A stretch of 23,581 bases of DNA. Source: Candidatus Rifleibacteriota bacterium. GTDB taxonomy: Bacteria; Riflebacteria; Ozemobacteria; Ozemobacterales; Ozemobacteraceae. The position numbers were made by a program, and so were the translations under genes. The stretch's first letter is position 1. Every line of letters begins with the position of its first letter. The DNA is taken from NCBI GenBank assembly GCA_029560455.1, contig JAKQKW010000360.1, positions 1-23,581 on the forward strand. Reading direction: 5' to 3'. Below are positions 7,123 to 14,531 of this stretch, piece by piece. The notes under the pieces were generated by a model. The model searched no databases and was not told the DNA's origin. It saw only the letters and a program-made list of their open reading frames with translations.

Positions 7123-9232
7123 GTTTCAGCTGGCCTTCTTCGTAAGATAAAACCTGATTGCGGCCATTCTCTTTGGCTTTGTAAAGGGCCAGGTCGGCAG
7201 CTTCAATCAGATCGCTGGTTTTGTCGCAATTGGTGACAAGAGTGCATGAGACGCCGATAGAAAGGGTTACAGAAAGTTCATTGCCGTCGTGATTAAGTCG
7301 TGATTGCTCAACCTTGCTGCGAATACGTTCCGCAAATAGTTTGGCGCCATCAAGTGACGTTTCGGGCAATATGACCGCGAATTCTTCGCCACCATACCGG
7401 GCAACGGTATCGATCTGTTCGCGAACCGAATTCTTAAAGATAGCTGCAACGTGGCGCAATACCTGATCGCCAACCAGATGACCCCAGGTATCATTGAATT
7501 TTTTAAAGAAATCTATGTCGATGACCATAAGCGAAAGTGGTTTTGAATAGCGGCGCGCTCTGATAAATTCGTGCGCCAGGGTTTCCTGAAAGTAGCGGTG
7601 ATTGAACAGCTCTGTAAGCGGGTCGGTGAATGCGAGTTTTTCAGTTCTTTTGTGAATGAGGGCATTTTTGATACTGGTGATGAAAATGCCGGTAAAATGA
7701 GAGGTTATGTCGAGATCTTTGGTGGTGAAGGGTTTGTCTTCGCCACGCGCAAGATGGATCAGCCCTCTGAACCTGTCACTTATTATAATGGGCAGATGTA
7801 GAACATGTTTGAAATTTTTTGTCGGCCGGTTGCCGGGGTTGTGCGGATTGAAGAAAGAGGGTTTGTGAAAGTTCTCTCTGGTAAGAGGCGGGTCAGCGGG
7901 ATAGTCGCTGAAAAGTTCGAAGATGTTGGATGCAAGTTTTTCCTGAAATTCCTGTGAGATGCTTTCGCCGGGTTGTACAAAAAGGCGATAATTGTTATCG
8001 ATGTCGTCAAAGAGCAGAATGCCGATCGTCGTAAAGTTGATCAATTCACGAAATCTGACAAACGCCTTCTGCAGAATGGTAACCGGATCAAGTGTCGAAG
8101 CAAGATCTTTGCTGATATCCAGAAAAACTTCGTTCTGGCGGGACTCGTCAATCAGCATCAGTCTGTCCTGTTCCATGCGCTGAAACATTTTGTTACGGGC
8201 AATTGCCATCGCCAGATTCTGCGAAATCAGGTAGAGAAAACGGTAATATCTGACTGCCTGCTGTGTGTCTTCTGCCACATGTCGGCGACTGACCAGGAGC
8301 AGATGCGATGGTTTACCTTCGACTACCAGTGGCAGACAGAAAAGTTCGCGCGCCCCATCTTCTTCTTCAAACGAAAGCGTGAGCGGGGCATCGGGCTCTT
8401 CAGTTTCGATACTGTTTATTGCTGGCTTCTGCAGCTGCATTCTCAGTCTGGCGGCAACCGAATCAACCATCTGCTGCAGTTTTGATGGCTCGAGGCGGTG
8501 TGCCGCAAGAATCTCGATAGTGCTTCCATTGGCTGTGAAAATTGATTCGCTGAATTGTGGGTTCAGTTCTATCACTGCTGATCTTTCGAGGCCTATTTCG
8601 TCAGAAAGTTTGACCAGAAAATCGATCAGGCGACTGACAAAATCGCGGTTGCTGGCCAGAATACAGGAAATGGAGTAAAGGCTGGCAATCTCGCGACGGT
8701 TACTTTCTATGGTCTGCAGAAGATTTTCTTTTTCGATAAGGCCGGCAATAAGGGTGTCGACAGATTTCAGCTTAACCAGATCTTCTTCAGAAAAACCTTT
8801 TTGCCCCTGACTGCGATTGAGATTCATGACGCCGATCATTTTCTGGTGCAGTTTCAGTGGTGCCGAAAGAAAAGAACCCGAATCATTTTTGCGGCTGAGC
8901 TTGATTGATTTATCTGCCCTGGTAAGGCTTTCGGACACAACCGGTCGGCCAGTGGTGAAAACCTGCCCTGCAATGCCCTGTTTCAAGGCTACTTTAGCCA
9001 CAGGACCGGTTCGTGTGTTTTTCTGCATTCCTGGATGGTGCGATGAAACATAGAGTTTCAGACAGTTTTCTTCCGGGTCGAAAACCATGATTGAGCCCGA
9101 ACTCGCATTCATGAATACCACTGTTTCAGAGATGATGGCTTCAACCAGCAGGTGCAGATCTTCTGTTTCGGCAGCTTTTTCTGCCAGTCTGGCATGGAAT
9201 TCAAGTGTTCTAAGCTGTTCCTGCTGCCTCAT
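7109..9232 (-). CDS. Multi-GAF GGDEF diguanylate cyclase
   Basis: This cytoplasmic sensor of 707 residues makes c-di-GMP from two GTP. A clear GAF domain lies at ~22-170 (GIAGQVFTTGRPVVS, IGVMNL). Two more divergent GAF-like regions lie at ~180-350 and 365-525. The C-terminal GGDEF domain spans ~530-700, with the DPLTELFNHRYF entry motif, D572 and the active-site loop GGEEF at 614-618, so it should be catalytically competent. The product-inhibition site RxxD five residues before GGEEF reads EQID, so feedback inhibition through the usual I-site is probably absent. The ATG overlaps the upstream phosphatase stop as ATGA, with AAGGA about eight bases upstream. It is the second gene of the operon. 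Confidence 0.93.
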   Translation of the reverse strand: MRQQEQLRTLEFHARLAEKAAETEDLHLLVEAIISETVVFMNASSGSIMVFDPEENCLKLYVSSHHPGMQKNTRTGPVAKVALKQGIAGQVFTTGRPVVSESLTRADKSIKLSRKNDSGSFLSAPLKLHQKMIGVMNLNRSQGQKGFSEEDLVKLKSVDTLIAGLIEKENLLQTIESNRREIASLYSISCILASNRDFVSRLIDFLVKLSDEIGLERSAVIELNPQFSESIFTANGSTIEILAAHRLEPSKLQQMVDSVAARLRMQLQKPAINSIETEEPDAPLTLSFEEEDGARELFCLPLVVEGKPSHLLLVSRRHVAEDTQQAVRYYRFLYLISQNLAMAIARNKMFQRMEQDRLMLIDESRQNEVFLDISKDLASTLDPVTILQKAFVRFRELINFTTIGILLFDDIDNNYRLFVQPGESISQEFQEKLASNIFELFSDYPADPPLTRENFHKPSFFNPHNPGNRPTKNFKHVLHLPIIISDRFRGLIHLARGEDKPFTTKDLDITSHFTGIFITSIKNALIHKRTEKLAFTDPLTELFNHRYFQETLAHEFIRARRYSKPLSLMVIDIDFFKKFNDTWGHLVGDQVLRHVAAIFKNSVREQIDTVARYGGEEFAVILPETSLDGAKLFAERIRSKVEQSRLNHDGNELSVTLSIGVSCTLVTNCDKTSDLIEAADLALYKAKENGRNQVLSYEEGQLKHEKH

Positions 9233-11994
9233 TTTGCAGATCCTTTATAATTAAGAGTAAAAACAGTCAAATCATCATGAGCTTCATTAGAACCACGCCA
9301 GTTCTCAATTGCGCTGATCATTGCTTCAACAAGCTGTTTTGCTGAACGGTCAGGGCTTGAGCCAAGCAGGTAACTGATGCGCTCGGTTCCGAACATTTCG
9401 CCCGAGGCAGAACGTTCTTCTGAGAGGCCATCAGTGTACATAAAGAAGGCGTCGCCAGCTTCCATTTTGAATTTTGCCTTGTGATACACACCTTTGATGC
9501 CACCAATACCAAGCGGGGGGCCACTTTTGCTTTCGATGAGGCGGCATTGAGCATTCAGCCTTGCCAGAAGTGGCCCATGCCCGGCCGATGACATTTCGCA
9601 GGCACCTGTCAGCGGGTCGATTGCAACAATCTGCATGGTGACAAAATGGTAAGAATCGAGCTGGCTGCACAGCTTGTCATTTGCCTTCTCAATAATCTGG
9701 ACCGGGTCGGCGCAATCCTGCACCACAGACCAGATGATCATTCTGGTGACAGCCATGAGAATTGCGGCCGGCATGCCTTTGCCTGAAACGTCGCCAAGAA
9801 CTGCCAGCAGCCTGCCGTCGTTGAGATTGAAGATGTCGAAAAAGTCGCCACCAATCTGTCTGGCCGGGATGCTCTGGCCGAATACTTCGAGATTTTCTGG
9901 CAGATCGGTAAAATTTTTCGGCATCAGCGACATCTGAATGTCTTTGGCGTCTTTCAGCTGCCTTTCAAGCAGGTCCTTTTCATGTTGCTCAGCGAGAAAC
10001 CTGACGTTTTCAAGCGCGGTGACGACCAGATGGGCGATACCTTCGAGCAGCTGCTGATCCTGCATGGTGAAGGTCAGCCCGTTGGTTTTATTGTTAACGT
10101 TGATAACACCGATAACTTTTCGGCCCGGGGTACCCCGGCTGTTGATGAGAGGCACCGATAACAGTGACCGGTTGAGATAGTGTTCGAGCGAGCGCTTTTT
10201 GAAGACCCCTTCCGATTCGATGTTGTCGATGCGGTATGAACGGCCCTGGCGCGCGACATAACCCGAGATCTCTTCGCCGATGGGTATTCTGGTTTTGTCG
10301 ATAATGCCTGGCGGTAGGCCAAACCCCTTTTTAATGCGTAAGAACTCGCCGCTCTCGTCGAGTTCGAGAAATGATATGCGGTTTACCTTGAGAAGGCGGC
10401 GGATGATGATGATCATTTCATCGAGAAGGGCGTCAGTGTCAGAGAGCCTCGCCATAAGGCCTTCGAGCGCCTTGATGGTGTCGAGTTTCTCGGCATAATT
10501 GCAGGCAACCTGCAGCGATGCACTGATGCCGTTGAGAAGAATAGGCATCAGTTTTGTCAGATCTTCTTCGGTCAGGGGCTTGTTGACAGGTGAATCGAAC
10601 AGAACCACTCCTCCGAGAGAGCGCAGTGGGATAAATTCTGAAGTAATCGATGTTGCCTGAGGGGTAGTGGCAAGCGGCAAAACGTATCTGATGGGAAGAT
10701 CGTATCTGCCGTCGCGATTGTCAAAGGCTGAGCCTTCGTTGATTGCTTCAGTTAAAGGCCCAGAATTGTTTATAAGTGTCGCCAGGTCAAAGTTCTCAGG
10801 AACATTCGCACCCAGATAATTCACGATTTCGAGCTCTGAAGTTTCACGTGAAAAAATCAGAATCGCACCTGAATACTGACCAAAAAGATAGTTCAGGCTT
10901 TCGACAAGCTTGAAAAGTATTGCGCCGATGTCGACAGAAGAGTTGATGGTATTGCAGGTCTGATTGATCTGTTGAAGCATTCGACCGTGCAGTGCCTCTT
11001 TGCGCAACTGGTAAAAATGACTGAAATACAGACCCAGCTGATTGGCCAGCATCGGCATCAAACGTGAAGTGTGACTGACATGTCGGTGTACCTGATGACC
11101 TGATACGGCCACACCAAGATGGCCGTAGGTTACGCCGCCGGCCTGGCAGGCGAAAACAAGCGGTGCCGGTGAGCCAACCCTGAATTCGCTACGCCCGATT
11201 TTAAGCTGGGCGCGCGAGATGATTGCGATTTCCTGCATCGGATCATGCGACAGAGCAGCTTCGATGAGCTCAGAAAGATTTTCTTCTATTTCTTCGTCTT
11301 CATCGATGGCCATAACCGCCAGATGGTTGTAATAACCCGGGCCAGCGCTTTGAATGATAAAAGTCGCATGCAGATTGAATTCATTCTGCAGTCGTTTAAG
11401 AAAAGCTTCTATAAAAGGTCGGTCTTCGTTGAACCAGATTTCTGCCTGCTTTTTCTCGAAACCGGGGGGGAGCGCATCGACCCGGCGGCCATTGGTAAGC
11501 AGCGCCTGGGTTTCGTGCAGAAAAGTCAGCAGGCGGTCAGGGTCATTGATCGGATGTGGCAAAAGATGCGCCGGAAAAAGGAAGCGGCTGCCGAGCTTTT
11601 TTGCCATCACATCGGTGATTGTCTGCCAGTTCTGATGAGGTTCTCTGCTTTCACTGGCAATAAGAAGAGCCAGGTCGCCAAGTCTGGCATTGCCTGAATA
11701 GAAGCTGCTCTGAAAAAGAAACAGCCGTTGACCGGAAATCAAGACTTCTGTTGGCATTTCGCCAAGATCAAACCTTGGTCTGCATGGTGGATTGTCAAAC
11801 AGTTGCGCACCAATTTCCGTTCCGTGCTTTATTGTAAAAACTTTCCAGTTGTCGTCACTGCCAATATAAAATCTTGCTGCGAGCCCGGTAAAATCAGAAA
11901 AAGGCTGCAGCAATTCAGAAATCTGAGCCGGGAGTTCAGAAAAATCAGAAAATGATTCAATTTCGTTAAGCAGATCGAGAAATTGTTTTTTCAA
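9229..11994 (-). CDS. Multi-GAF SpoIIE/RsbU-type serine phosphatase
   Basis: This 921-residue PP2C-family phosphatase has a large sensory N-terminus. Family members such as RsbU and SpoIIE dephosphorylate STAS-type antagonists in partner-switching pathways. Divergent GAF-like regions occupy ~20-140, 150-330 and 340-495. A well-formed GAF lies at ~505-665 (PIGEEISGYVARQG, VIGVINVNN). After a helix (665-690) the PP2C domain runs to ~915. All metal ligands are visible: D717 in GGDFFD, D735 in GDVSGKG, D855 in YTDGLSE and D907-D908 in HDD. The start is TTG at 11994: a stop lies in frame shortly upstream, the first ATG is codon 80, and residues 1-80 read as real protein. Ribosome-site support is weak. 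It is the first gene of the operon. No STAS or anti-sigma partner is nearby. Confidence 0.92.
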   Translation of the reverse strand: MKKQFLDLLNEIESFSDFSELPAQISELLQPFSDFTGLAARFYIGSDDNWKVFTIKHGTEIGAQLFDNPPCRPRFDLGEMPTEVLISGQRLFLFQSSFYSGNARLGDLALLIASESREPHQNWQTITDVMAKKLGSRFLFPAHLLPHPINDPDRLLTFLHETQALLTNGRRVDALPPGFEKKQAEIWFNEDRPFIEAFLKRLQNEFNLHATFIIQSAGPGYYNHLAVMAIDEDEEIEENLSELIEAALSHDPMQEIAIISRAQLKIGRSEFRVGSPAPLVFACQAGGVTYGHLGVAVSGHQVHRHVSHTSRLMPMLANQLGLYFSHFYQLRKEALHGRMLQQINQTCNTINSSVDIGAILFKLVESLNYLFGQYSGAILIFSRETSELEIVNYLGANVPENFDLATLINNSGPLTEAINEGSAFDNRDGRYDLPIRYVLPLATTPQATSITSEFIPLRSLGGVVLFDSPVNKPLTEEDLTKLMPILLNGISASLQVACNYAEKLDTIKALEGLMARLSDTDALLDEMIIIIRRLLKVNRISFLELDESGEFLRIKKGFGLPPGIIDKTRIPIGEEISGYVARQGRSYRIDNIESEGVFKKRSLEHYLNRSLLSVPLINSRGTPGRKVIGVINVNNKTNGLTFTMQDQQLLEGIAHLVVTALENVRFLAEQHEKDLLERQLKDAKDIQMSLMPKNFTDLPENLEVFGQSIPARQIGGDFFDIFNLNDGRLLAVLGDVSGKGMPAAILMAVTRMIIWSVVQDCADPVQIIEKANDKLCSQLDSYHFVTMQIVAIDPLTGACEMSSAGHGPLLARLNAQCRLIESKSGPPLGIGGIKGVYHKAKFKMEAGDAFFMYTDGLSEERSASGEMFGTERISYLLGSSPDRSAKQLVEAMISAIENWRGSNEAHDDLTVFTLNYKGSAK

Positions 11995-12035
11995 AGGCAG
12001 GGGGCGCCCTTCGTCTTAGACTTTGTTCAAAGCCG

Positions 12036-12064
12036 ATTATAACTTTTTCAGGCGGGCAATTCAA
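12036..12064 (-). promoter_or_regulatory. Sigma70-type promoter of the five-gene signalling operon
   Basis: On the - strand TTGAAT (12059-12064), a 17-base spacer and a perfect TATAAT (12036-12041) face the phosphatase gene. Transcription would start near 12029, giving a leader of about 35 bases. The genes from 11994 down to 1486 are contiguous, so this is the likely promoter for all five. Confidence 0.75.
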
Positions 12065-12080
12065 CAAAACCGCTAATGAT

Positions 12081-12098
12081 AAAAAACTAAAGTTTTTT
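12081..12098. repeat. A/T-rich dyad in the divergent promoter region
   Basis: AAAAAACT (12081-12088) and AGTTTTTT (12091-12098) form a perfect 8-bp inverted repeat around a 2-base centre. It lies between the - strand -35 element and the + strand -10 element, where it could serve as an operator. Chance is possible in A/T-rich DNA. Confidence 0.35.
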
Positions 12099-12105
12099 TG
12101 GTCAG

Positions 12106-12111
12106 TATAAT
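12106..12111 (+). promoter_or_regulatory. Candidate -10 element of the M23 peptidase gene
   Basis: A perfect TATAAT lies 28 bases before the peptidase ATG. No good -35 is found at 16-18 bases upstream; the DNA there is A/T-rich and contains the dyad at 12081-12098. Either a weak -35 is compensated or an activator is needed. Confidence 0.45.
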
Positions 12112-12139
12112 GTATGATTCTAATTAAGTGAGGTCAGCT

Positions 12140-12967
12140 ATGAAAAAATCAAATGTATTTCTGGCAATACTTCTTACTGGTGGGCTTGCAGCCGCTGTAA
12201 CCGCCGCCGACCCGTTCGAGGAAAAGAAAGTATATCTGAATTCTCAGGCCGGCAAAAAGGTTGAATCGACTGAAGAAAAAGTCACCAAAGGTACTGTGCA
12301 CGTCAGCACTTCTTTAAATATAAGAACCGGCCCCTGGGGAAAAATTATCGGTAGTTTCCATGAGGGGGATAGTCTTGAGGTTCTAGGCAGAGAAGGCGCA
12401 TGGTACAAAATCAGATACAACGGCAAAATCGCCTATGTGCATGCAAACTATGTTTCGACGCCAGGCAACCCCGCCGGTAAGACGCCTGTCGTCTATCCGT
12501 GGCAGCAGCCAAGTTCTTCTTCCGGTAATTCCGGAAACAGCACTCCTGTTGTCAGTGGTAATGGTCGCTTTGGCGCAATGCCATGCGCTCCTATGCCTTC
12601 GCGGGCAAGTTCTGAATATGGCATGCGCATTCACCCGACCAAAGGCACCCGCAGTATGCACTACGGCATCGACCTGCCGGTTGGTAACGGCACCAGGCTC
12701 AATGCACTTGGCGACGGTACTGTTGTTGCTGTCGGTTACGAATCCGGCGGTGGCCGCTATGTGAAGGTTCGTTACGATAATGGCTACGAGTCTTTTTACT
12801 GCCACCTCAGAAGTTACTCTGTTAAACAGGGCCAGAGAGTTGGCATGGGCCAGGAAATTGCTCGCTCAGACAATACCGGTATTTACACAACAGGTGCGCA
12901 TCTGCATTTTGAGCTGAAGAAGAACGGTCAGCATGTTAACCCGAGATCAGCTCTCAAGCTGCCTTAA
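12140..12967 (+). CDS. Exported SH3b-M23 (LytM) peptidoglycan endopeptidase
   Basis: This 275-residue exported zinc endopeptidase cuts peptide bridges in the cell wall. A signal peptide is clear (two lysines, hydrophobic core 6-20, cleavage likely near TAA-DP at about 23). A bacterial SH3 domain, used for wall binding, spans ~50-106 (LNIRTGPWGKIIGSF to YVHANYV). A serine/proline/glycine-rich linker covers ~107-145. The M23 domain at ~150-272 has the full site: H174 and D178, H222, and H254-x-H256, so it should be active rather than a degenerate EnvC/NlpD-type regulator. ATG at 12140 was chosen because GAGG lies six bases upstream; an in-frame GTG at 12128 lacks support. The next gene follows after 20 bases and also encodes an exported protein. 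Confidence 0.92.
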   Translation: MKKSNVFLAILLTGGLAAAVTAADPFEEKKVYLNSQAGKKVESTEEKVTKGTVHVSTSLNIRTGPWGKIIGSFHEGDSLEVLGREGAWYKIRYNGKIAYVHANYVSTPGNPAGKTPVVYPWQQPSSSSGNSGNSTPVVSGNGRFGAMPCAPMPSRASSEYGMRIHPTKGTRSMHYGIDLPVGNGTRLNALGDGTVVAVGYESGGGRYVKVRYDNGYESFYCHLRSYSVKQGQRVGMGQEIARSDNTGIYTTGAHLHFELKKNGQHVNPRSALKLP

Positions 12968-12987
12968 AGGATAGTCAGGAAAGAAAT

Positions 12988-13986
12988 ATGTTCAAAAAGC
13001 TTTTTCTTGTAATTCTTGTCATGACCGCCGCCCTGGGCTTTGCCCAGGAGACAGAATATAAAACGATCAATAACCTGATCTATCATAAAAGCATGTTCAA
13101 TGCTTCTGAATCGGTCGATCTGTTGAAAATTCCCTTTGGTAGCGGGGCTTCTCAGGTCGGGGGCCAGGATCAGGATACCGATGCCATGTCTTATGGTGTG
13201 CCGTGGGCGTTTCGCATGGCCGAAGGTGGTAACATCTGGGTTCTTGATTCGCTCAATCGGCAGCTTAAGCTTTTCAAGCCGGACGCAACCGTAGAAAAGA
13301 GCATATCTCTCGATGGCTTTGGTAAAATAGTTATCGACTTTGCGGTTGCTTCAGATGGCAGAATAGCGTTTCTTAACAGTGCCGACGGCTTTATTTACAT
13401 TACCGATGCGAAGGGCGAAAAGGTTCATTCTCTCGAAGGTTTCAACGGTGCCCGCGCCATAGAATTTGACCGCAACGGTGATCTCCTGGTAAGCCACCCG
13501 GTTATGCAGTCGGTTCTCAGGTTCGGTCAGAACGGCGAACTTGTCGAGCAGATGGTTGGCGACCAGAGTCTGAGTCTTTACTCTGACCCGTCAGGAAAGC
13601 TCTTTGGTCTTGAGATTGCCGATCTGGAAGCAGATCTGTATTTGCGAACTGTAGCTTCACCGGCCGAAACGCTTGTGATTGGCAAATTCCCCTATGTTGA
13701 AAAGCACCCGGGCGTCACTTACGCCGGTGGCGAGATTCTGGGCCTCGATGCTGCCGGCAACGTTTATTTCTGCCTGGTGGCCTGTCATGAAGAAGGTCAG
13801 ATTTATCGCGAGCGTATTTATCGCTGTGCTCCAGATGGCAAGGTTCTCGGAGAACTTGACGTTCACACAATTCCTCATCTTGCCCCCGATCTCCCGAGAA
13901 AAAGGGTTGTCTGCCCCGATGGCCGGGTGATGGGTTTTTACCCGACCGAAGAGCATTTTGTGCTCTGCACTTACACAATCCCTTGA
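12988..13986 (+). CDS. Exported NHL-like/beta-propeller repeat protein
   Basis: This 332-residue exported protein of unknown function has a signal peptide (KK, hydrophobic core 5-18, GFA cleavage site near 19). Four or more repeats resemble NHL/SMP-30 beta-propeller blades: GGNIWVLDSLNRQLKLF (80-96), DGRIAFLNSADGFIYI (123-138), NGDLLVSHPVMQSVLRF (163-179) and a longer one at 257-290 (AGNVYFCLV to DGKVLGEL). Such propellers bind ligands or proteins, and I see no catalytic motif. AGGAAAG gives a good ribosome site. It is probably co-transcribed with the upstream M23 peptidase and could modulate it or bind wall or surface polymers, but that is inference from proximity only. Confidence 0.75.
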   Translation: MFKKLFLVILVMTAALGFAQETEYKTINNLIYHKSMFNASESVDLLKIPFGSGASQVGGQDQDTDAMSYGVPWAFRMAEGGNIWVLDSLNRQLKLFKPDATVEKSISLDGFGKIVIDFAVASDGRIAFLNSADGFIYITDAKGEKVHSLEGFNGARAIEFDRNGDLLVSHPVMQSVLRFGQNGELVEQMVGDQSLSLYSDPSGKLFGLEIADLEADLYLRTVASPAETLVIGKFPYVEKHPGVTYAGGEILGLDAAGNVYFCLVACHEEGQIYRERIYRCAPDGKVLGELDVHTIPHLAPDLPRKRVVCPDGRVMGFYPTEEHFVLCTYTIP

Positions 13987-14012
13987 TTCTTCTGATTTAA
14001 TTGTTCAGCCTG

Positions 14013-14050
14013 AAAATTCCCGAAGTTTGGAAAAAACTTCGGGAATTTTT
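14013..14050 (+). terminator. Intrinsic terminator of the M23/propeller operon
   Basis: A perfect 16-bp stem (14013-14028 and 14034-14049) with loop GGAAA has a CCCGAAG core and ends in TTTTT. It lies 27 bases after the propeller gene stop. Confidence 0.92.
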
Positions 14051-14111
14051 ATGTACACCCCTTAACTGGCTGATGGGCGGGCAGGGGTACGATTTCAAGA
14101 TAAAAAAGGTA

Positions 14112-14140
14112 TTGAAATTTAATTCAATTAGTGATAGACT
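14112..14140 (+). promoter_or_regulatory. Candidate promoter of rpsT
   Basis: TTGAAA (14112-14117), a 17-base spacer and TAGACT (14135-14140) preceded by TGA, an extended -10. It lies after the upstream terminator and 36 bases before the rpsT ATG. Confidence 0.5.
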
Positions 14141-14176
14141 TGACTTTCCAATATTGAATTACGAAAGGTGATCGTC

Positions 14177-14446
14177 ATGGCTAATACTAAATCAGCTGCT
14201 AAAAATGCTCGCAAAGCCGCCCGCCGCCATACCCTGCGGGTATCTGTAAAGTCTGAACTCAAGACCCTCCGCAAAAAGGCCATTACCGCCGCCGAAACCA
14301 AAAAACCGGCCGGCGAAGTGGCAGAAGCAACCAAAGAAGCCATCAAAAAATTTGCCAAGGCTGCTTCGAACAAAATTATTCATCCTAAAACCGCTGCCAG
14401 AAAAATCAGTCGCCTGACAAAGGCCATCAACAGACTGCAGAGCTGA
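14177..14446 (+). CDS. rpsT: Small ribosomal subunit protein bS20
   Basis: This is the 16S-rRNA-binding protein of the 30S subunit, 89 residues, lysine- and alanine-rich and helical. The start MANTKSAAKNARKAARRH and the end HPKTAARKISRLTKAINRL are typical of the family. ATG at 14177 was chosen because AAAGG lies eight bases upstream and the protein then begins with the canonical MANTKSA; an in-frame GTG at 14168 would add three unneeded residues. It is transcribed alone, between two hairpins. It converges on holA, as in Bacillus, where the two genes are also neighbours. Confidence 0.97.
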   Translation: MANTKSAAKNARKAARRHTLRVSVKSELKTLRKKAITAAETKKPAGEVAEATKEAIKKFAKAASNKIIHPKTAARKISRLTKAINRLQS

Positions 14447-14485
14447 TCTGCTTTTTTGTTAATTTGATTAACTGATCGACTGTTA

Positions 14486-14530
14486 GCCATTTATCCGGAA
14501 GTGTGCGCATGCATGCTTCCGGTTTATGGC
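14486..14530. terminator. Hairpin between convergent rpsT and holA
   Basis: CCGGAAG (14495-14501) pairs with CTTCCGG (14516-14522). Internal pairs extend this to about 12 bp around a GCAT loop, and outer GCCAT/ATGGC arms lie at 14486 and 14526. The short T or A tracts on either side are weak, so it is a plausible but modest two-way terminator. Confidence 0.6.
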
Positions 14531-14531
14531 T

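Noticed and set aside
12128..12139. GTG start giving four extra residues on the M23 peptidase
   Set aside because: GAGG is correctly spaced for ATG 12140, and the signal peptide begins naturally there.
14168..14176. Earlier start for rpsT
   Set aside because: S20 proteins begin MANTKSA, and the ribosome site fits ATG 14177.
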